DNA from: an uncultured Verrucomicrobiota bacterium
GTDB taxonomy: Bacteria > Verrucomicrobiota > Verrucomicrobiia > Opitutales > Opitutaceae
Direction of reading: 5' to 3'
Assembly (NCBI GenBank): GCA_913058185.1
Contig: CAJXQX010000025.1
Coordinates: forward strand, 1-45,083
DNA length: 45,083 bases
Shown: one piece after another, positions 1-8,322 of the stretch
Position numbering within the stretch: the stretch's first letter is position 1
Layout: each line of letters begins with the position of its first letter
Position numbers and translations under genes: made by a program
Notes under the pieces: generated by a model
The model's database searches: none
Told to the model about the DNA's origin: nothing
What the model saw: only the letters and a program-made list of their open reading frames with translations

Positions 1-640
1 CATTTTCAGCCGCCGCAGCAATCGTTGGTAGCGGTCACTGGCGTAGGTGCTGCCTCGGTCACTGTGGTGCACGATACCTTCTCGCACTTCGCCGCGAGTC
101 AGGGCTGCGTTTTCCAAGGCGGTGCATATCAGCTTGGAGTCATTACGATCCGATACACTCCAACCGACGATGCGCCGGGTGCACAGATCCATGATCGTCG
201 CCAGGTAATACCAACCTGAGTCACTGAGTAGATACGTCGTGTCGGCCACCCATACTTGGTCGCGGTAATCGGGCTTACCCAACTTGCGCAGCAGATTGGA
301 GTGGTAGCCAAACAGATGATTACTGTCGGTGCCTATGGGCTTAAACCGGGACTGGGGATGACCGACCAAGCCCAGTTACCGCATCAGGCGCAGCGTGCGA
401 TCACGACCGCACGCCACGCCTTCTTCAGTCAAATGGGCGTGCCCCGGCCGGTAACCATACGGCCCCGGGCACTGACGCCATATCTGGCTGATCTGTGGCT
501 TGATCTGTTCGTCCTGCTCGCGCCGCACCGATGGCCTGGCTTCTCGCCAGCGGTAGTATCCGGCGCGGGACACTCCGAGCGCTTCACTCATGGCTGCTAC
601 GCCGTGACTCCTTTGATGTCGTTTCATATACTCGAAGCGG
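1..640 (-). pseudogene. IS3-family transposase OrfB (rve integrase), disrupted and cut by the window edge
   Basis: The reading frame starting near 627 gives the usual OrfB N-terminal part (LGVSRAGYYRWREARPS), then stops at 376-378 with TAA in RLM-R-stop-LGLVG, where the family normally has a sense codon such as GAA. Past the stop the same frame continues to base 1 with the integrase core: first catalytic Asp in WVADTTYL, second in HHSDRGSTYAS. The catalytic Glu would lie beyond the edge. The -1 frame coming from OrfA also needs another indel near 640 to join this frame. One nonsense change and one frameshift point to a dead copy, unless there are sequencing errors. Confidence 0.8.
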
Positions 641-664
641 CTCAGGTTTCCTTGGCGAAGTAGC

Positions 665-934
665 TCACCGTTTTTTTAGGATATCGTTAATCCGCTCCGC
701 CTTCGCCAAGCGTTTACGCAGCTGATCTATTTCGGCTGCCATCTGCGTGGGGCTCGCACCCACTCCTGGTGCGCTGGACCCATCCAACTCGGCCAGGTGC
801 TCGCGTTTCCATTTGTAGAGCGTCCCGGTTTTCACGCCCAACTTCTCGGACACATCCGGCGCACTCTCACCGTCCATTATCATCAGCCGGGCGGCTTCGC
901 GTTTAAATTCTGGGGTATATCTTTGTCTCTTCAC
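665..934 (-). CDS. IS3-family transposase OrfA (helix-turn-helix protein)
   Basis: This 89-residue protein has the OrfA layout. An N-terminal helix-turn-helix (about residues 8-45, with YTPEFKREAARL and LGVKTGTLYKWKREHL) should bind the IS ends, and a leucine-zipper-like helix (about 65-89, ending DILKKR) should dimerise it. The gene ends in a run of seven A residues on the coding strand, the usual -1 slippage site for making the OrfAB fusion. After a -1 shift the frame reads TVSYFAKE, a normal fusion junction, but meets a stop after nine codons. OrfA looks intact; the fusion does not. Confidence 0.85.
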   Translation of the reverse strand: MKRQRYTPEFKREAARLMIMDGESAPDVSEKLGVKTGTLYKWKREHLAELDGSSAPGVGASPTQMAAEIDQLRKRLAKAERINDILKKR

Positions 935-1068
935 TTTGGGTTTCTCTTTCTAAGAGACTCCCGTGTCCATTTTTCTCAGGCCCGATCATTTGAAAATGTC
1001 TCCTCGCTGCGCTCCTCGAGTGTCCGCCTTCGGCGTCGGTAAATCTTCGATTCGTTTTTGAATGAAAC

Positions 1069-2337
1069 TTAGCGGATCATACCAGCCGCTACAGTTTCAT
1101 TCGAAAACTCATCCACCAGGATCACAGATCCTGTGATGCGGTTTTTGCGGTAGGAGTCGTAGAACAACGGCGCTGAGGTTCTCAGCGTTACTCTAGCTAT
1201 ATCGTTGAGGCCGATTTCTTGGATGTCTTCGATTTTGTGGAGGCTGTTGACGTCCACTTTATATTTGATCTCACGCACCACTGCTCGGCACTCCTTCGAG
1301 GTATGCTTCAGGAGATACTTACTACGGGTCTGGAGTGATTTCTTTTCGGAGAACCAACACAACATGAGGTCGATGTCCTGTCCGACCGTGGGTTGATTGC
1401 TAGGCTTAACCAACATGTCTCCGCGGCTCATGTCTATTTCACGATCTAACGTGATCGCGACGGAGTGCGGACTAAACGCTTCCGCCATTTCGCCATCATG
1501 GGAATGGATCGCCTTCACTTTGGCGTTAAAGCCGCTGGGTAATACCGTGACGTCATCGCCCGGTTTAAACACCCCACTTGCGACTCGTCCGGCAAAACCG
1601 CGAAAATCATGCCACTCATCGGAATGGGGCCGGATCACATACTGAACCGGGAAACGGGGATCCACGTGATTCACATCGGTGCCGATGTAGACGGTTTCCA
1701 AGTGGTAGAGCAGCGGAGCGCCTAGATACCACGGCATGTTGTCAGACTTATTGACAACATTGTCGCCATGAAGCGCGGAAATAGGGATGAAGGTGATTTC
1801 CGGAATAGACAGTCGGCTGGCGAAGGCTTTATAGGACGCGACAATCTCGTCGAATTTCTCCTGCGACCAATCCACCAGATCCATCTTATTCACTGCCACG
1901 GTGAGGTGTTTAATGCCGAGTAAATGAGCGATGAATGAATGACGGCAGGTCTGTTCGATCACGCCTTTGCGGGCATCGATCAAAATGATGGCAAGATTCG
2001 CGGTGGACGCCCCTGTCACCATATTCCGCGTGTATTGAATATGCCCCGGGGTATCCGCGATAATGAACTTACGTCGAGGGGTCGCGAAATAACGGTAGGC
2101 TACGTCGATCGTGATCCCCTGCTCTCGCTCGGCCCGGAGTCCGTCGGTGAGCAGTGCCAAGTCAAGATTCACATCCCCTCGTTGTTTAGAAGTCTTTTCG
2201 ATGGCCTCGAGCTGATCCTCAAAGATCGTCTTGGTATCATACATGAGCCGCCCGATGAGCGTGCTCTTGCCGTCGTCAACGGAACCGGCAGTGGTGAAGC
2301 GTAAAAGCTCCATGTCTTCGTAATTTGGGTTACTCAT
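1069..2337 (-). CDS. cysN: Sulfate adenylyltransferase subunit 1 (GTPase)
   Basis: CysN is the GTPase subunit that drives formation of adenosine 5'-phosphosulfate from ATP and sulfate by CysD. The N-terminal half is an EF-Tu-like G domain: G1 GSVDDGKST at about residues 18-26, the DTPGH motif near 95, and the NKMD motif near 150. Beta-barrel domains II and III follow (RVASGVFKPGDDV). At 422 residues it is a stand-alone CysN without a fused APS kinase, which agrees with a separate cysC nearby. It lies downstream of cysD but is separated from it by a four-helix-bundle gene. No Shine-Dalgarno sequence precedes the ATG; a short GTCTTAAAGTC repeat lies there instead. Confidence 0.95.
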   Translation of the reverse strand: MSNPNYEDMELLRFTTAGSVDDGKSTLIGRLMYDTKTIFEDQLEAIEKTSKQRGDVNLDLALLTDGLRAEREQGITIDVAYRYFATPRRKFIIADTPGHIQYTRNMVTGASTANLAIILIDARKGVIEQTCRHSFIAHLLGIKHLTVAVNKMDLVDWSQEKFDEIVASYKAFASRLSIPEITFIPISALHGDNVVNKSDNMPWYLGAPLLYHLETVYIGTDVNHVDPRFPVQYVIRPHSDEWHDFRGFAGRVASGVFKPGDDVTVLPSGFNAKVKAIHSHDGEMAEAFSPHSVAITLDREIDMSRGDMLVKPSNQPTVGQDIDLMLCWFSEKKSLQTRSKYLLKHTSKECRAVVREIKYKVDVNSLHKIEDIQEIGLNDIARVTLRTSAPLFYDSYRKNRITGSVILVDEFSNETVAAGMIR

Positions 2338-2340
2338 TTT

Positions 2341-2370
2341 GGTAGTATTAAAGTCTTAAAGTCGGGACGC
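2341..2370 (-). repeat. Short 7-bp-period repeat upstream of cysN
   Basis: The plus strand reads AAAGTCT-TAAAGTC-GGGACGC, about three degenerate heptamers starting within 10 bases of the cysN start. It belongs to the GTCTAAA-type family also seen before cysD, cysC, the four-helix-bundle gene and menI. Confidence 0.5.
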
Positions 2371-2416
2371 CTGCGACGGGTCTGAAGGGCGATGGTCGGA
2401 GTGAGTTTGGCGGCGC

Positions 2417-2782
2417 TTACTTGTTTGTATTTTTGCGTAGATAATTTGAAAACGAACCGAGTCCAGCACCAAGCTCCTCGGACAGTTTTCGCAGCTTTAG
2501 GGCGGAGTCCGGCTCAAGGTAATTCAAGTCCTCGGCAGCATAGCTCATACTTCGAACCTCACCGGCCGAGCCCTTGGAGATGGTTATAAAATGAGCGAAA
2601 TCAGCATCCGTTTTCCGCTCAAAACCCTCCGCTGTATTATTCATGGTGGATAGAGCCGCGCGACGCATTTGGTCCACGAACGGGTAGTCCTTCATGGGAG
2701 TGGTCACTCTATAAGCCATGAGGTTCAATTCGCGAGTTTGTTGCCAAACACGAAGTTCCTCGAATTTTTCGACGGTAGCCAC
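2417..2782 (-). CDS. Four-helix-bundle protein (S23 ribosomal/IVP-like family)
   Basis: This 121-residue protein matches the family once known from 23S rRNA intervening sequences and now found as free-standing genes. Typical features are the N-terminal FEELRVWQQTRELNLMAYRVT, the QMRRAALSTMNNTAEGFER helix, and the SKGSAGEVRSMSYAAEDL helix. Members form a pentameric helical bundle; their function is not known. It starts with GTG and sits between cysN and cysD, splitting a pair that is normally adjacent. It is either an insertion or a passenger transcribed with the operon. Confidence 0.85.
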   Translation of the reverse strand: MATVEKFEELRVWQQTRELNLMAYRVTTPMKDYPFVDQMRRAALSTMNNTAEGFERKTDADFAHFITISKGSAGEVRSMSYAAEDLNYLEPDSALKLRKLSEELGAGLGSFSNYLRKNTNK

Positions 2783-2784
2783 AA

Positions 2785-2832
2785 TTCAACGACATTTAGA
2801 TTCTTAGACATTCAGACCTTCGACTCAAAAAG
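2785..2832 (-). repeat. 7-8-bp-period repeat between cysD and the four-helix-bundle gene
   Basis: On the gene-sense (minus) strand the spacer reads GTCGAAG-GTCTGAAT-GTCTAAGA-ATCTAAAT-GTCG, ending a few bases before the GTG start. It fills almost the whole 55-bp gap. Confidence 0.6.
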
Positions 2833-2837
2833 GTCGG

Positions 2838-3743
2838 TTAAAAATAACCGGCTTTTTTGCGGTCTTCCATGGCGGTTTCGCTGCGTTTGTCATCGGCGCG
2901 GGTGCCGCGTTCGGTTTGGCGCGCGGCGGCCACTTCGGCGATGACATCATCAAGACTTTCAGCGGGACTTTCCACTGCACCGGTGCAGGTGGCATCACCC
3001 ACAGTGCGGAAGCGCACCTGGCGTTTTTCGATCGTTTCCCCGTCTTGCGGAGTGATGAAATCGGTTACAGCTAGTAAAGTCCCGTTGCGATTGATGATCT
3101 CGCGTTCATGGGTGAAGTAGAGGTTCGGCAGCTCGATTTTCTCTTCTTTGATGTATTGCCAGACGTCCATTTCCGTCCAATTGGAGAGAGGAAACACTCG
3201 AAAATGCTCCCCCTGCCCTTTGCGGCCGTTGAAGAGATTCCACAGCTCAGGGCGCTGGTTCTTCGGATCCCATTGGCCGAATTCGTCACGATGGGAAAAG
3301 AAACGTTCTTTGGCCCGTGCTTTCTCCTCGTCTCGACGAGCCCCCCCAATCGCGGCATCGAAACCATGCTCTTCAATCGCGTCTAAGAGAGTAACGGTTT
3401 GCAGACCGTTACGTGAAGCATTGGTGCCCGTCTCCTCCTGCACTCGCCCCTCGTCGATCGATTTTTGAACACTGGCGATTTCCAATCGAGCGCCAATCGC
3501 GGCCACAAATTCATCCCGATAGGCAATCGTTTCGGAGAAATTGTGACCGGTATCAATATGCATCAGGGGGAATGGCATCCGACCGGGCCAAAAGGCTTTT
3601 TTTGCCAAATGGGCCACCACGATGGAGTCCTTCCCTCCACTAAAAAGAAGCACAGGACGTTCAAATTGCGCGGCTGTTTCTCGGAGAATGTAGATCGCTT
3701 CACTCTCCAAGTGTTGCAGGTGGTTTACGGCGTAAGAGGACAT
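2838..3743 (-). CDS. cysD: Sulfate adenylyltransferase subunit 2 (catalytic)
   Basis: CysD adenylates sulfate to APS, using energy from the CysN GTPase. It is a PP-loop ATP pyrophosphatase: the loop LLFSGGKDSIVVAHLA lies near residues 27-42, followed by MHIDTGHNFSETI. The C-terminus has the usual RFRTVGDATCTGAV segment. The start at 3743 (MSSYAVNHLQHLE) gives 301 residues, the normal size. The frame is open for 32 more codons upstream, but that stretch is repeat-derived and unlike the family. A GTCTGAAAGTC repeat directly precedes the chosen ATG. Confidence 0.95.
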   Translation of the reverse strand: MSSYAVNHLQHLESEAIYILRETAAQFERPVLLFSGGKDSIVVAHLAKKAFWPGRMPFPLMHIDTGHNFSETIAYRDEFVAAIGARLEIASVQKSIDEGRVQEETGTNASRNGLQTVTLLDAIEEHGFDAAIGGARRDEEKARAKERFFSHRDEFGQWDPKNQRPELWNLFNGRKGQGEHFRVFPLSNWTEMDVWQYIKEEKIELPNLYFTHEREIINRNGTLLAVTDFITPQDGETIEKRQVRFRTVGDATCTGAVESPAESLDDVIAEVAAARQTERGTRADDKRSETAMEDRKKAGYF

Positions 3744-3775
3744 GGATTCTAGGTCTGAAAGTCTAAAGTTCGGAA
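3744..3775 (-). repeat. 7-8-bp-period repeat abutting the cysD start
   Basis: The plus strand reads GATTCT-AGGTCT-GAAAGTCT-AAAGTTCG-GAAGATCG directly next to the start codon. The stretch from 3776 to 3904 holds a GCGCAGAG-type patch (about 3805-3826) and AT-rich sequence without a gene. Confidence 0.6.
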
Positions 3776-3904
3776 GATCGCTGGGAGGCAGAATCGGTTT
3801 TGACGCAGGGGCGCTAGGGCGCAGAGACAAGAAAAACACGGGATCTTTGCTCCATAGGTCAAGTCTTATGTTTAGTTACTTGCCTTGTTTAGTAAAGATA
3901 TCTA

Positions 3905-3966
3905 AGTTCTAGTCTCTAGAAACTAGATGCTAGGTGCTAGATGCTAGATGCTAGGTGCTAGATGCT
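3905..3966 (-). repeat. CTAG-rich heptamer array (GRTGCTA units)
   Basis: Six near-perfect heptamers in a row, GATGCTA or GGTGCTA, follow a looser CTAG-rich lead-in. The array ends in GATGCT and passes directly into the hairpin at 3971. Related arrays lie at 5530-5570, 5745-5776 and 7988-8026. Confidence 0.85.
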
Positions 3967-3970
3967 TCCT

Positions 3971-3995
3971 CCGTCGCCAAGGCTTTGGCGGACGG
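3971..3995. repeat. Short hairpin repeat, copy 1
   Basis: The stem pairs CGCCAA with TTGGCG around a GGC loop, with outer CCGT/ACGG. A second copy at 5575-5606 has the same core with a compensating CCTCCT/AGGAGG outer stem. Both follow a CTAG heptamer array ending in GCTTCCTCC, so hairpin and array appear to form one composite element. Confidence 0.75.
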
Positions 3996-3997
3996 GG

Positions 3998-4026
3998 AAG
4001 GCGCAAAATACTCAAAAACTGAGAGG
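3998..4026. repeat. Direct repeat of a 29-30-bp unit, copy 1
   Basis: The segment running from AAGGCGCAAAATACTC to ACTGAGAGG recurs almost exactly at 5682-5711, differing by one A. Both copies lie in spacers of the cys cluster, downstream of the hairpin repeat. Confidence 0.8.
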
Positions 4027-4028
4027 CA

Positions 4029-4616
4029 CTAGAAGACTACCAACGCTTTGGCCAGCGCCACACTGCTGGCCAAGTCATGGACTTCCGTGTCAATGATGAC
4101 ATCAGATGCCTCGGCTACTGGTTCCTCGAATCCAGAATCCTTCCCGGTGAATTGCGGCACTTTACCCTCCGCCACCTTGGCATAGAGTCCCTTGGGGTCT
4201 CGCTGCTGGCAGGCTTCGAAGGAGGCCTTGGTGTAGACGAGCGTTAGATCATCAGAGCCGATTATCCTCATCGCTTGTTCACGTAGGGCAGCAGTCGGGG
4301 TGATAAAACTCGCCAAAACAATGACCCCGGCGTCGGCAAATAACTTGGCCACCTCAGCCACGCGACGAATGTTTTCGGCGCGATCTTCAGCGGAAAACCC
4401 TAAGTTAGCGTTCAAGCCACCGCGCACATTGTCGCCGTCCAATACCTTCGTAATGCGACCAGCGTCATGGAGCTCGCGATCCAGGGCTTGGGCGATAGTA
4501 GATTTGCCGGAGCCACTCAGCCCGTAGAACCAAATCACCTGTCCCCGCTGACCCAATCGGGTTTCTTTCTCCTCTCGGGAGACGAGTTTATCGTGGGTTG
4601 GGTAGAGGTTGGACAT
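4029..4616 (-). CDS. cysC: Adenylylsulfate kinase (APS kinase)
   Basis: CysC phosphorylates APS to PAPS, the universal sulfate donor. The 195-residue protein has the Walker A GLSGSGKSTIAQAL (about residues 33-46), the DGDNVRGGLN substrate motif near 60, the FSAEDRAENIRRV helix, the ASFITPTAALREQ segment, and the lid region DPKGLYAKVAEGK. It is a stand-alone kinase. It sits between cysD and cysQ on the same strand, so PAPS production and PAP removal are encoded side by side. Confidence 0.95.
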   Translation of the reverse strand: MSNLYPTHDKLVSREEKETRLGQRGQVIWFYGLSGSGKSTIAQALDRELHDAGRITKVLDGDNVRGGLNANLGFSAEDRAENIRRVAEVAKLFADAGVIVLASFITPTAALREQAMRIIGSDDLTLVYTKASFEACQQRDPKGLYAKVAEGKVPQFTGKDSGFEEPVAEASDVIIDTEVHDLASSVALAKALVVF

Positions 4617-4623
4617 GTAGGAT

Positions 4624-4672
4624 GTTCTAAGATTCTTAAGGTCTAAAAGTCGAAGGTCGAATACTAGGTGCT
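4624..4672 (-). repeat. 7-bp-period repeat abutting cysC
   Basis: The plus strand can be cut into AGATTCT-TAAGGTCT-AAAAGTC-GAAGGTC-GAATACT-AGGTGCT-AG. The GTCTAAA type changes into the CTAG type without losing the period. It starts about eight bases from the cysC ATG. A CATCTGTGTTCCTCTG segment follows at 4681-4700. Confidence 0.7.
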
Positions 4673-4758
4673 AGCGGTTTCCATCTGTGTTCCTCTGTAT
4701 TGGAACTTCGTGAATCTGCGAGCGGAATGCGACATTGAGACATTAGATTTTCCGACGT

Positions 4759-5529
4759 TTAGACTCCGAGTCTGCCCAGCAGACTCGGATCACCAATCGT
4801 GAGCAGCGAACCGTTGCGGTAGTCTGGTTTGGCGTAAGTTAAACTCTGATGTTCAGAATGGGTGAGCAACTGCCCGCCCGCAGCGTTAACGATCGCATGA
4901 GCCGCGGCGGTGTCCCACTCCATCGTGGGCACATCGCGCAGATAGACATCTGCGGCTCCTTCGGCTACGAGGCAAAATTTAAGGGAGCTGCCAATACTCA
5001 GGCATTCCGCATTCGGAAAACGTTCCAGTAACGCTTTCACTTCAGTTCCGGCATGATCACGACTCGCGACGATGCGTAGTTTCTCCGGCGCGGAAACCGT
5101 GGCTATCTCTACTCGTTCCTCACCGAGATCGATCCGCCATGCCCCACTATCGGGTGAGGCCCCATAGGTCCGCCCTGTGACCGGCACGTGCACGATGCCA
5201 CAGGTGGGCACCCCGTGCTCAATCAAACCAATGTTCACCGTAAACGAACCCGTCTCTTTGATGAACTCCTTCGTCCCATCGAGTGGATCGACCACAAACC
5301 AACGCGGGGCTCTCAAAATAGCCTCATCCCGCTCGGGGTCTTCTTCCGAGACCACCGGGATGTCAGGAAACGCCTGAGCCAAGGCGGCGACGATATGTCG
5401 ATGCGAAGCCAGATCACCCTGAGTCAAAGGAGAATCATCCGCCTTGGCGTCAACGGTGAGAGGTTTCTTATAAAAACGCAGGATCTCGCGGCCCGCGTCT
5501 TCGGCAATGGTTTGGAGTATGTTGATCAT
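4759..5529 (-). CDS. cysQ: 3'(2'),5'-bisphosphate nucleotidase
   Basis: CysQ hydrolyses PAP, the product left after sulfate transfer from PAPS, to AMP and phosphate. The 256-residue protein is of the lithium-sensitive inositol-monophosphatase type. Metal ligands are visible in VVSEEDPE (about residue 61), WFVVDPLDGTKEF (about 77-89) and MEWDTAAAHAIV near 205. Its position next to cysC fits PAP recycling. The ATG is preceded directly by a CTAG repeat array. Confidence 0.93.
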   Translation of the reverse strand: MINILQTIAEDAGREILRFYKKPLTVDAKADDSPLTQGDLASHRHIVAALAQAFPDIPVVSEEDPERDEAILRAPRWFVVDPLDGTKEFIKETGSFTVNIGLIEHGVPTCGIVHVPVTGRTYGASPDSGAWRIDLGEERVEIATVSAPEKLRIVASRDHAGTEVKALLERFPNAECLSIGSSLKFCLVAEGAADVYLRDVPTMEWDTAAAHAIVNAAGGQLLTHSEHQSLTYAKPDYRNGSLLTIGDPSLLGRLGV

Positions 5530-5634
5530 GGATGCTAGTGACTAGTGGGCTAGAGGCTAGGTGGCTAGGTGCTTCCTCCTTCGCCAAGGCTTCGGCGGAC
5601 AGGAGGTGCTAGTGACTAGGATACTAGAGACCAG
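5530..5634 (-). repeat. CTAG heptamer array with internal hairpin, abutting cysQ
   Basis: Starting at the base after the cysQ ATG, the plus strand reads GATGCTA-GTGACTA-GTGGGCTA-GAGGCTA-GGTGGCTA-GGTGCTT, then the second copy of the hairpin repeat at 5575-5606, then more CTAG units (GTGCTAGTGACTAGGATACTAG). On the coding strand the bases just before the ATG are CACTAGCATCC, with no Shine-Dalgarno sequence. Confidence 0.85.
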
Positions 5635-5681
5635 AATATAAATACAGAGGAGCTACGAGGAAGGATTGTATTGGCCGCAAA

Positions 5682-5710
5682 AAGGCGCAAAATACTCAAA
5701 AAACTGAGAG

Positions 5711-5711
<1 letters not shown>
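5682..5711. repeat. Direct repeat of a 29-30-bp unit, copy 2
   Basis: This is the second copy of the segment at 3998-4026 (AAGGCGCAAAATACTC to ACTGAGAGG). Here it is preceded by TTGGCCGCAAA, a partner of the TTGGCCACAAA patch at 8040. Confidence 0.8.
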
Positions 5712-5770
<59 letters not shown>

Positions 5771-5776
<6 letters not shown>

Positions 5777-6805
5777 TTCGATATCCTTCAGCCAACTCCG
5801 GTTGGCTAGATACCATTCGACGGTTCGTTTGAATCCTTCGGCGGGCGAGATTTTAGGCGCCCAGTTCAACAAATCGGCGGCTTTCGATACATCGGCCTGG
5901 GTCGACTTCATATCACCGGCATGAAACGGCTGTTCATCAATGAGTGCTTTCTTGCCGAGCTCCTTTTCGAAACCAGCAATCATGTCTCGGATGGCCAAAG
6001 GCTCGTTGCCTCCACCGAGGTTGATCACCTCATAGCCCAACGGCCGCAGGGCGGCGATGGTGCCCGCCACGATATCGTCGATATAAGTAAAATCCCGGGT
6101 CTGTGAACCATCACCATAAAGCGTGATTGGCGTGCCTTCATCGATCCATTTCAGAAAACGCAACGGACTCATATCGGGACGACTGGCCGGACCATAAACC
6201 GTAAAATACCGCAGCACTGAAACGTCGATTCCGTGCAAATGGTGAAATGCGGCCGCCATAGCTTCTGCCCCCAGCTTCGAAGCCGCATAAGGGGACAGCG
6301 GACGATTAACATCGAAGGATTCCCTAAATGGAGTCTCCGCCCCCGCATACAGAGAAGAAGAGGAAGCGAGGATGTATTTTTTCACCCCAGCCTTCTGCAT
6401 CGCCTGCAACAAATTCACGGCTCCCGACACATTAGTCGAGGCGTAGACTTCAGGATGCTCGACGGAATACCGCACCCCCGCCCGAGCCGCCAAATTGATC
6501 ACCGCATCAAAGGAGTATTTCCCGAACAGGTTGGTTATCGATTCCGCATCGATCACATCTATGGCGGCGAACGAAAACGTGCCATGACTCCAATCCCCAC
6601 TCTGAAAAAACGACTCGGAAGCCGAACGGCCGACTCGCCTGCCCTCGCCTCCCAGCAGTAAATCCAACCGATGATCTTTGAGTCGCACATCGTAGTAGTC
6701 GTTGAGGTTGTCTATGCCCACCACCCGATGTCCTTGATCCAACAACGCACGCGCCGTGTGGGAACCAATAAATCCGGCGACACCGGTAACGAGGTAGGTA
6801 GACAT
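5771..6805 (-). CDS. UDP-glucuronate 4-epimerase-like NAD-dependent epimerase
   Basis: This 344-residue extended short-chain dehydrogenase/reductase has the NAD-binding GVAGFIGSH at residues 8-16, NLAARAGVRYSVEHP near 106, the serine motif ILASSSSLYAG near 146, and the catalytic SPYAASK near 172. NDYYDVRLKDHRL after the first strand is typical of UDP-glucuronate epimerases, which make UDP-galacturonate. A UDP-glucose epimerase or dehydratase cannot be excluded. A UDP-glucose dehydrogenase at 29271-30629 could supply the substrate. It is co-directional with gmd and the cys genes. Confidence 0.85.
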
Positions 6806-6906
6806 AGACTAGTTTGCTAGAAGGTAGAGGTTGGTTTCAAGCCGACACATTCGTAGGAATAATTGAAATGCTAAACTAATTTCTTAAGGCCCTAGTAAAC
6901 CAGCAA
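6806..6906. repeat. CTAG-rich spacer between gmd and the epimerase
   Basis: CTAG words occur at both ends of the spacer (GACTAGTTTGCTAG next to the epimerase ATG, CCCTAGTAAACCAGCAACTAG next to the gmd stop). The middle is AT-rich. The spacing is looser than in the neighbouring arrays. Confidence 0.5.
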
Positions 6907-7935
6907 CTAGTCCCTTGCTACTAGCTCCGCTTTCACCATCAGGGCGGCAAGTTCAGTGGCGGAGGTTTTGGCCTCCCAACCGAACTGGGACTTGGCCTTG
7001 CTCGCGTCTCCCCGGAGGAGATCGGCGTCGACGGACCGATAGAACTTGGACGAAACAGTCAGCACCACTTCACCGTTGTCCTGACGAATCCCTTTCTCAT
7101 CCACGCCTTTCCCCGTAAACTCTATCGGCACTCCGGCTGCCGAAAACGCAGCTCGCGCGAAATCACGCACTGTCGTGGATACTCCAGTCGCCAATACAAA
7201 ATCATCGGGGATGTCTGCCTGTAGCATCTGCCACATGCCTTCGACATACTCCGCCGCATATCCCCAATCGCGACATCCATCCAGATTACCTAACGCGATT
7301 GGCTTCTTATCGCCTGCTGCGATACGCGCGACTCCCCCACTGATCTTACGAGTCACAAAATTCTCTCCTCGGCGCGGAGATTCATGATTATAGAGAATAC
7401 CAGTCGCAACGAACAGACCGTGAGACTCTCGATAGATTCGGCCTAGGTTGAACGAGAAGGCTTTGGCGGCTCCGTAAGGGTTACGGGGATTGATGGGAGT
7501 CTCTTCGGTTTGGGGTCCCTCCTTCGGGGCACCAAAAATTTCCGAACTGGCGGCCAGATATAATTTGGTTGTCGTACGCATTTCGCGGATTGCTTCCAGC
7601 AAGTGCAGCGTCGCCATGCCATTTTCCAGACACGTCACCTCTGGCAGCTCGAAGCTCAAACCCACGTGGCTCTGGCCGGCCAAGTGATAGACTTCGTCCG
7701 GCTCCACCTTGTGGAGGAGGCGATGAAAAGAAGTCAGATCATTGAGTTCACCGTAATGTAAGGTCAGACGACCTGATTCCAAATTATGGTCGGTGCGGAG
7801 ATGATCAATTCGGGTCCGGTTGAACGCACTCGCGCGACGTACCAACCCGTGCACCGAATATCCCTGCTCGAGGAGAAACTCCGCTAAGTAGGATCCGTCC
7901 TGCCCTGTGATACCGGTGATCAGTGCTTTTCGCAT
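6907..7935 (-). CDS. gmd: GDP-mannose 4,6-dehydratase
   Basis: Gmd converts GDP-D-mannose to GDP-4-keto-6-deoxymannose, the precursor of GDP-fucose, GDP-rhamnose and related sugars. The 342-residue protein has GITGQDGSYLAEFLL at residues 8-22, RRASAFNRTRIDHL near 34, catalytic NPYGAAKAF near 152, and YNHESPRRGENFVTRKI near 182. manC at 25290-26384 makes GDP-mannose. No GDP-fucose synthase or other downstream enzyme lies in the window, so the end product is unknown. Confidence 0.95.
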   Translation of the reverse strand: MRKALITGITGQDGSYLAEFLLEQGYSVHGLVRRASAFNRTRIDHLRTDHNLESGRLTLHYGELNDLTSFHRLLHKVEPDEVYHLAGQSHVGLSFELPEVTCLENGMATLHLLEAIREMRTTTKLYLAASSEIFGAPKEGPQTEETPINPRNPYGAAKAFSFNLGRIYRESHGLFVATGILYNHESPRRGENFVTRKISGGVARIAAGDKKPIALGNLDGCRDWGYAAEYVEGMWQMLQADIPDDFVLATGVSTTVRDFARAAFSAAGVPIEFTGKGVDEKGIRQDNGEVVLTVSSKFYRSVDADLLRGDASKAKSQFGWEAKTSATELAALMVKAELVARD

Positions 7936-8322
7936 GAAACGAAGCCTGATGTGAAAAGCATTGCGTCGGAAAGTCTTAATGTCACAGGTGAAATCTAGAC
8001 GCTAGTGGCTAGTTGGCTAGGTGCTAGGATGAAACAAGTTGGCCACAAAAGGCACAAAAGTGGTAGGTTTCGAATGATTCAGCCGCTCGGTTTTGGTTCT
8101 ACTCACTGCTCGCTAGCCGCTACTTAATAATCTTATTCGCTAGATACTGGATCGGAAATTAACGCAAAGGCGCGAAGATGCAGAGGCGCAGAGCCATTAA
8201 GATGAAACAAGTTGGCTACCAAGAGGCACGATAGCTAGTGACCGGATGGCTGAATTTTCATATCTCCCCGACTTTGCGCCTTTGCGTTAATAACACGCAG
8301 CTGACCGCACAATGACTCTAAG
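7936..8322. repeat. Gene-free 387-bp spacer with several short-repeat families
   Basis: From left to right the spacer has GTCTTAATGTC (about 7971), CTAG heptamers GACGCTA-GTGGCTA-GTTGGCTA-GGTGCTA (7996-8026), ATGAAACAAGTTGGCCACAA (8029-8048) with a second copy, GTTGGCTACCAAGAGGCAC, at 8211-8229, GCGCGAAGATGCAGAGGCGC (8170-8190), and CTTTGCGCCTTTGCGTTAA near 8274-8292. No coding region or RNA gene is visible. Confidence 0.7.

Larger units (their letters stand above)
1..969 (-). mobile_element. IS3-family insertion sequence, partial and decaying
   Basis: The stretch carries an IS3-type orfA/orfB pair on the minus strand. The right-hand end probably lies near 969, where the minus strand starts TGGACACGGGAGTCTC, a TG-starting end typical of IS3 elements. 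The other end lies outside the window. orfB is broken, so the copy is probably no longer autonomous. Bases 970-1068, up to the end of cysN, hold only a short GC-rich palindromic patch around 1005-1040. Confidence 0.85.

Noticed and set aside
2338-2416. SAM or other sulfur riboswitch leader for the cys genes
   Set aside because: The leaders are short and made of simple repeats; no conserved riboswitch core is visible.
3905-3966. CRISPR array
   Set aside because: The units are 7 bp with no spacers, and no cas genes are present.
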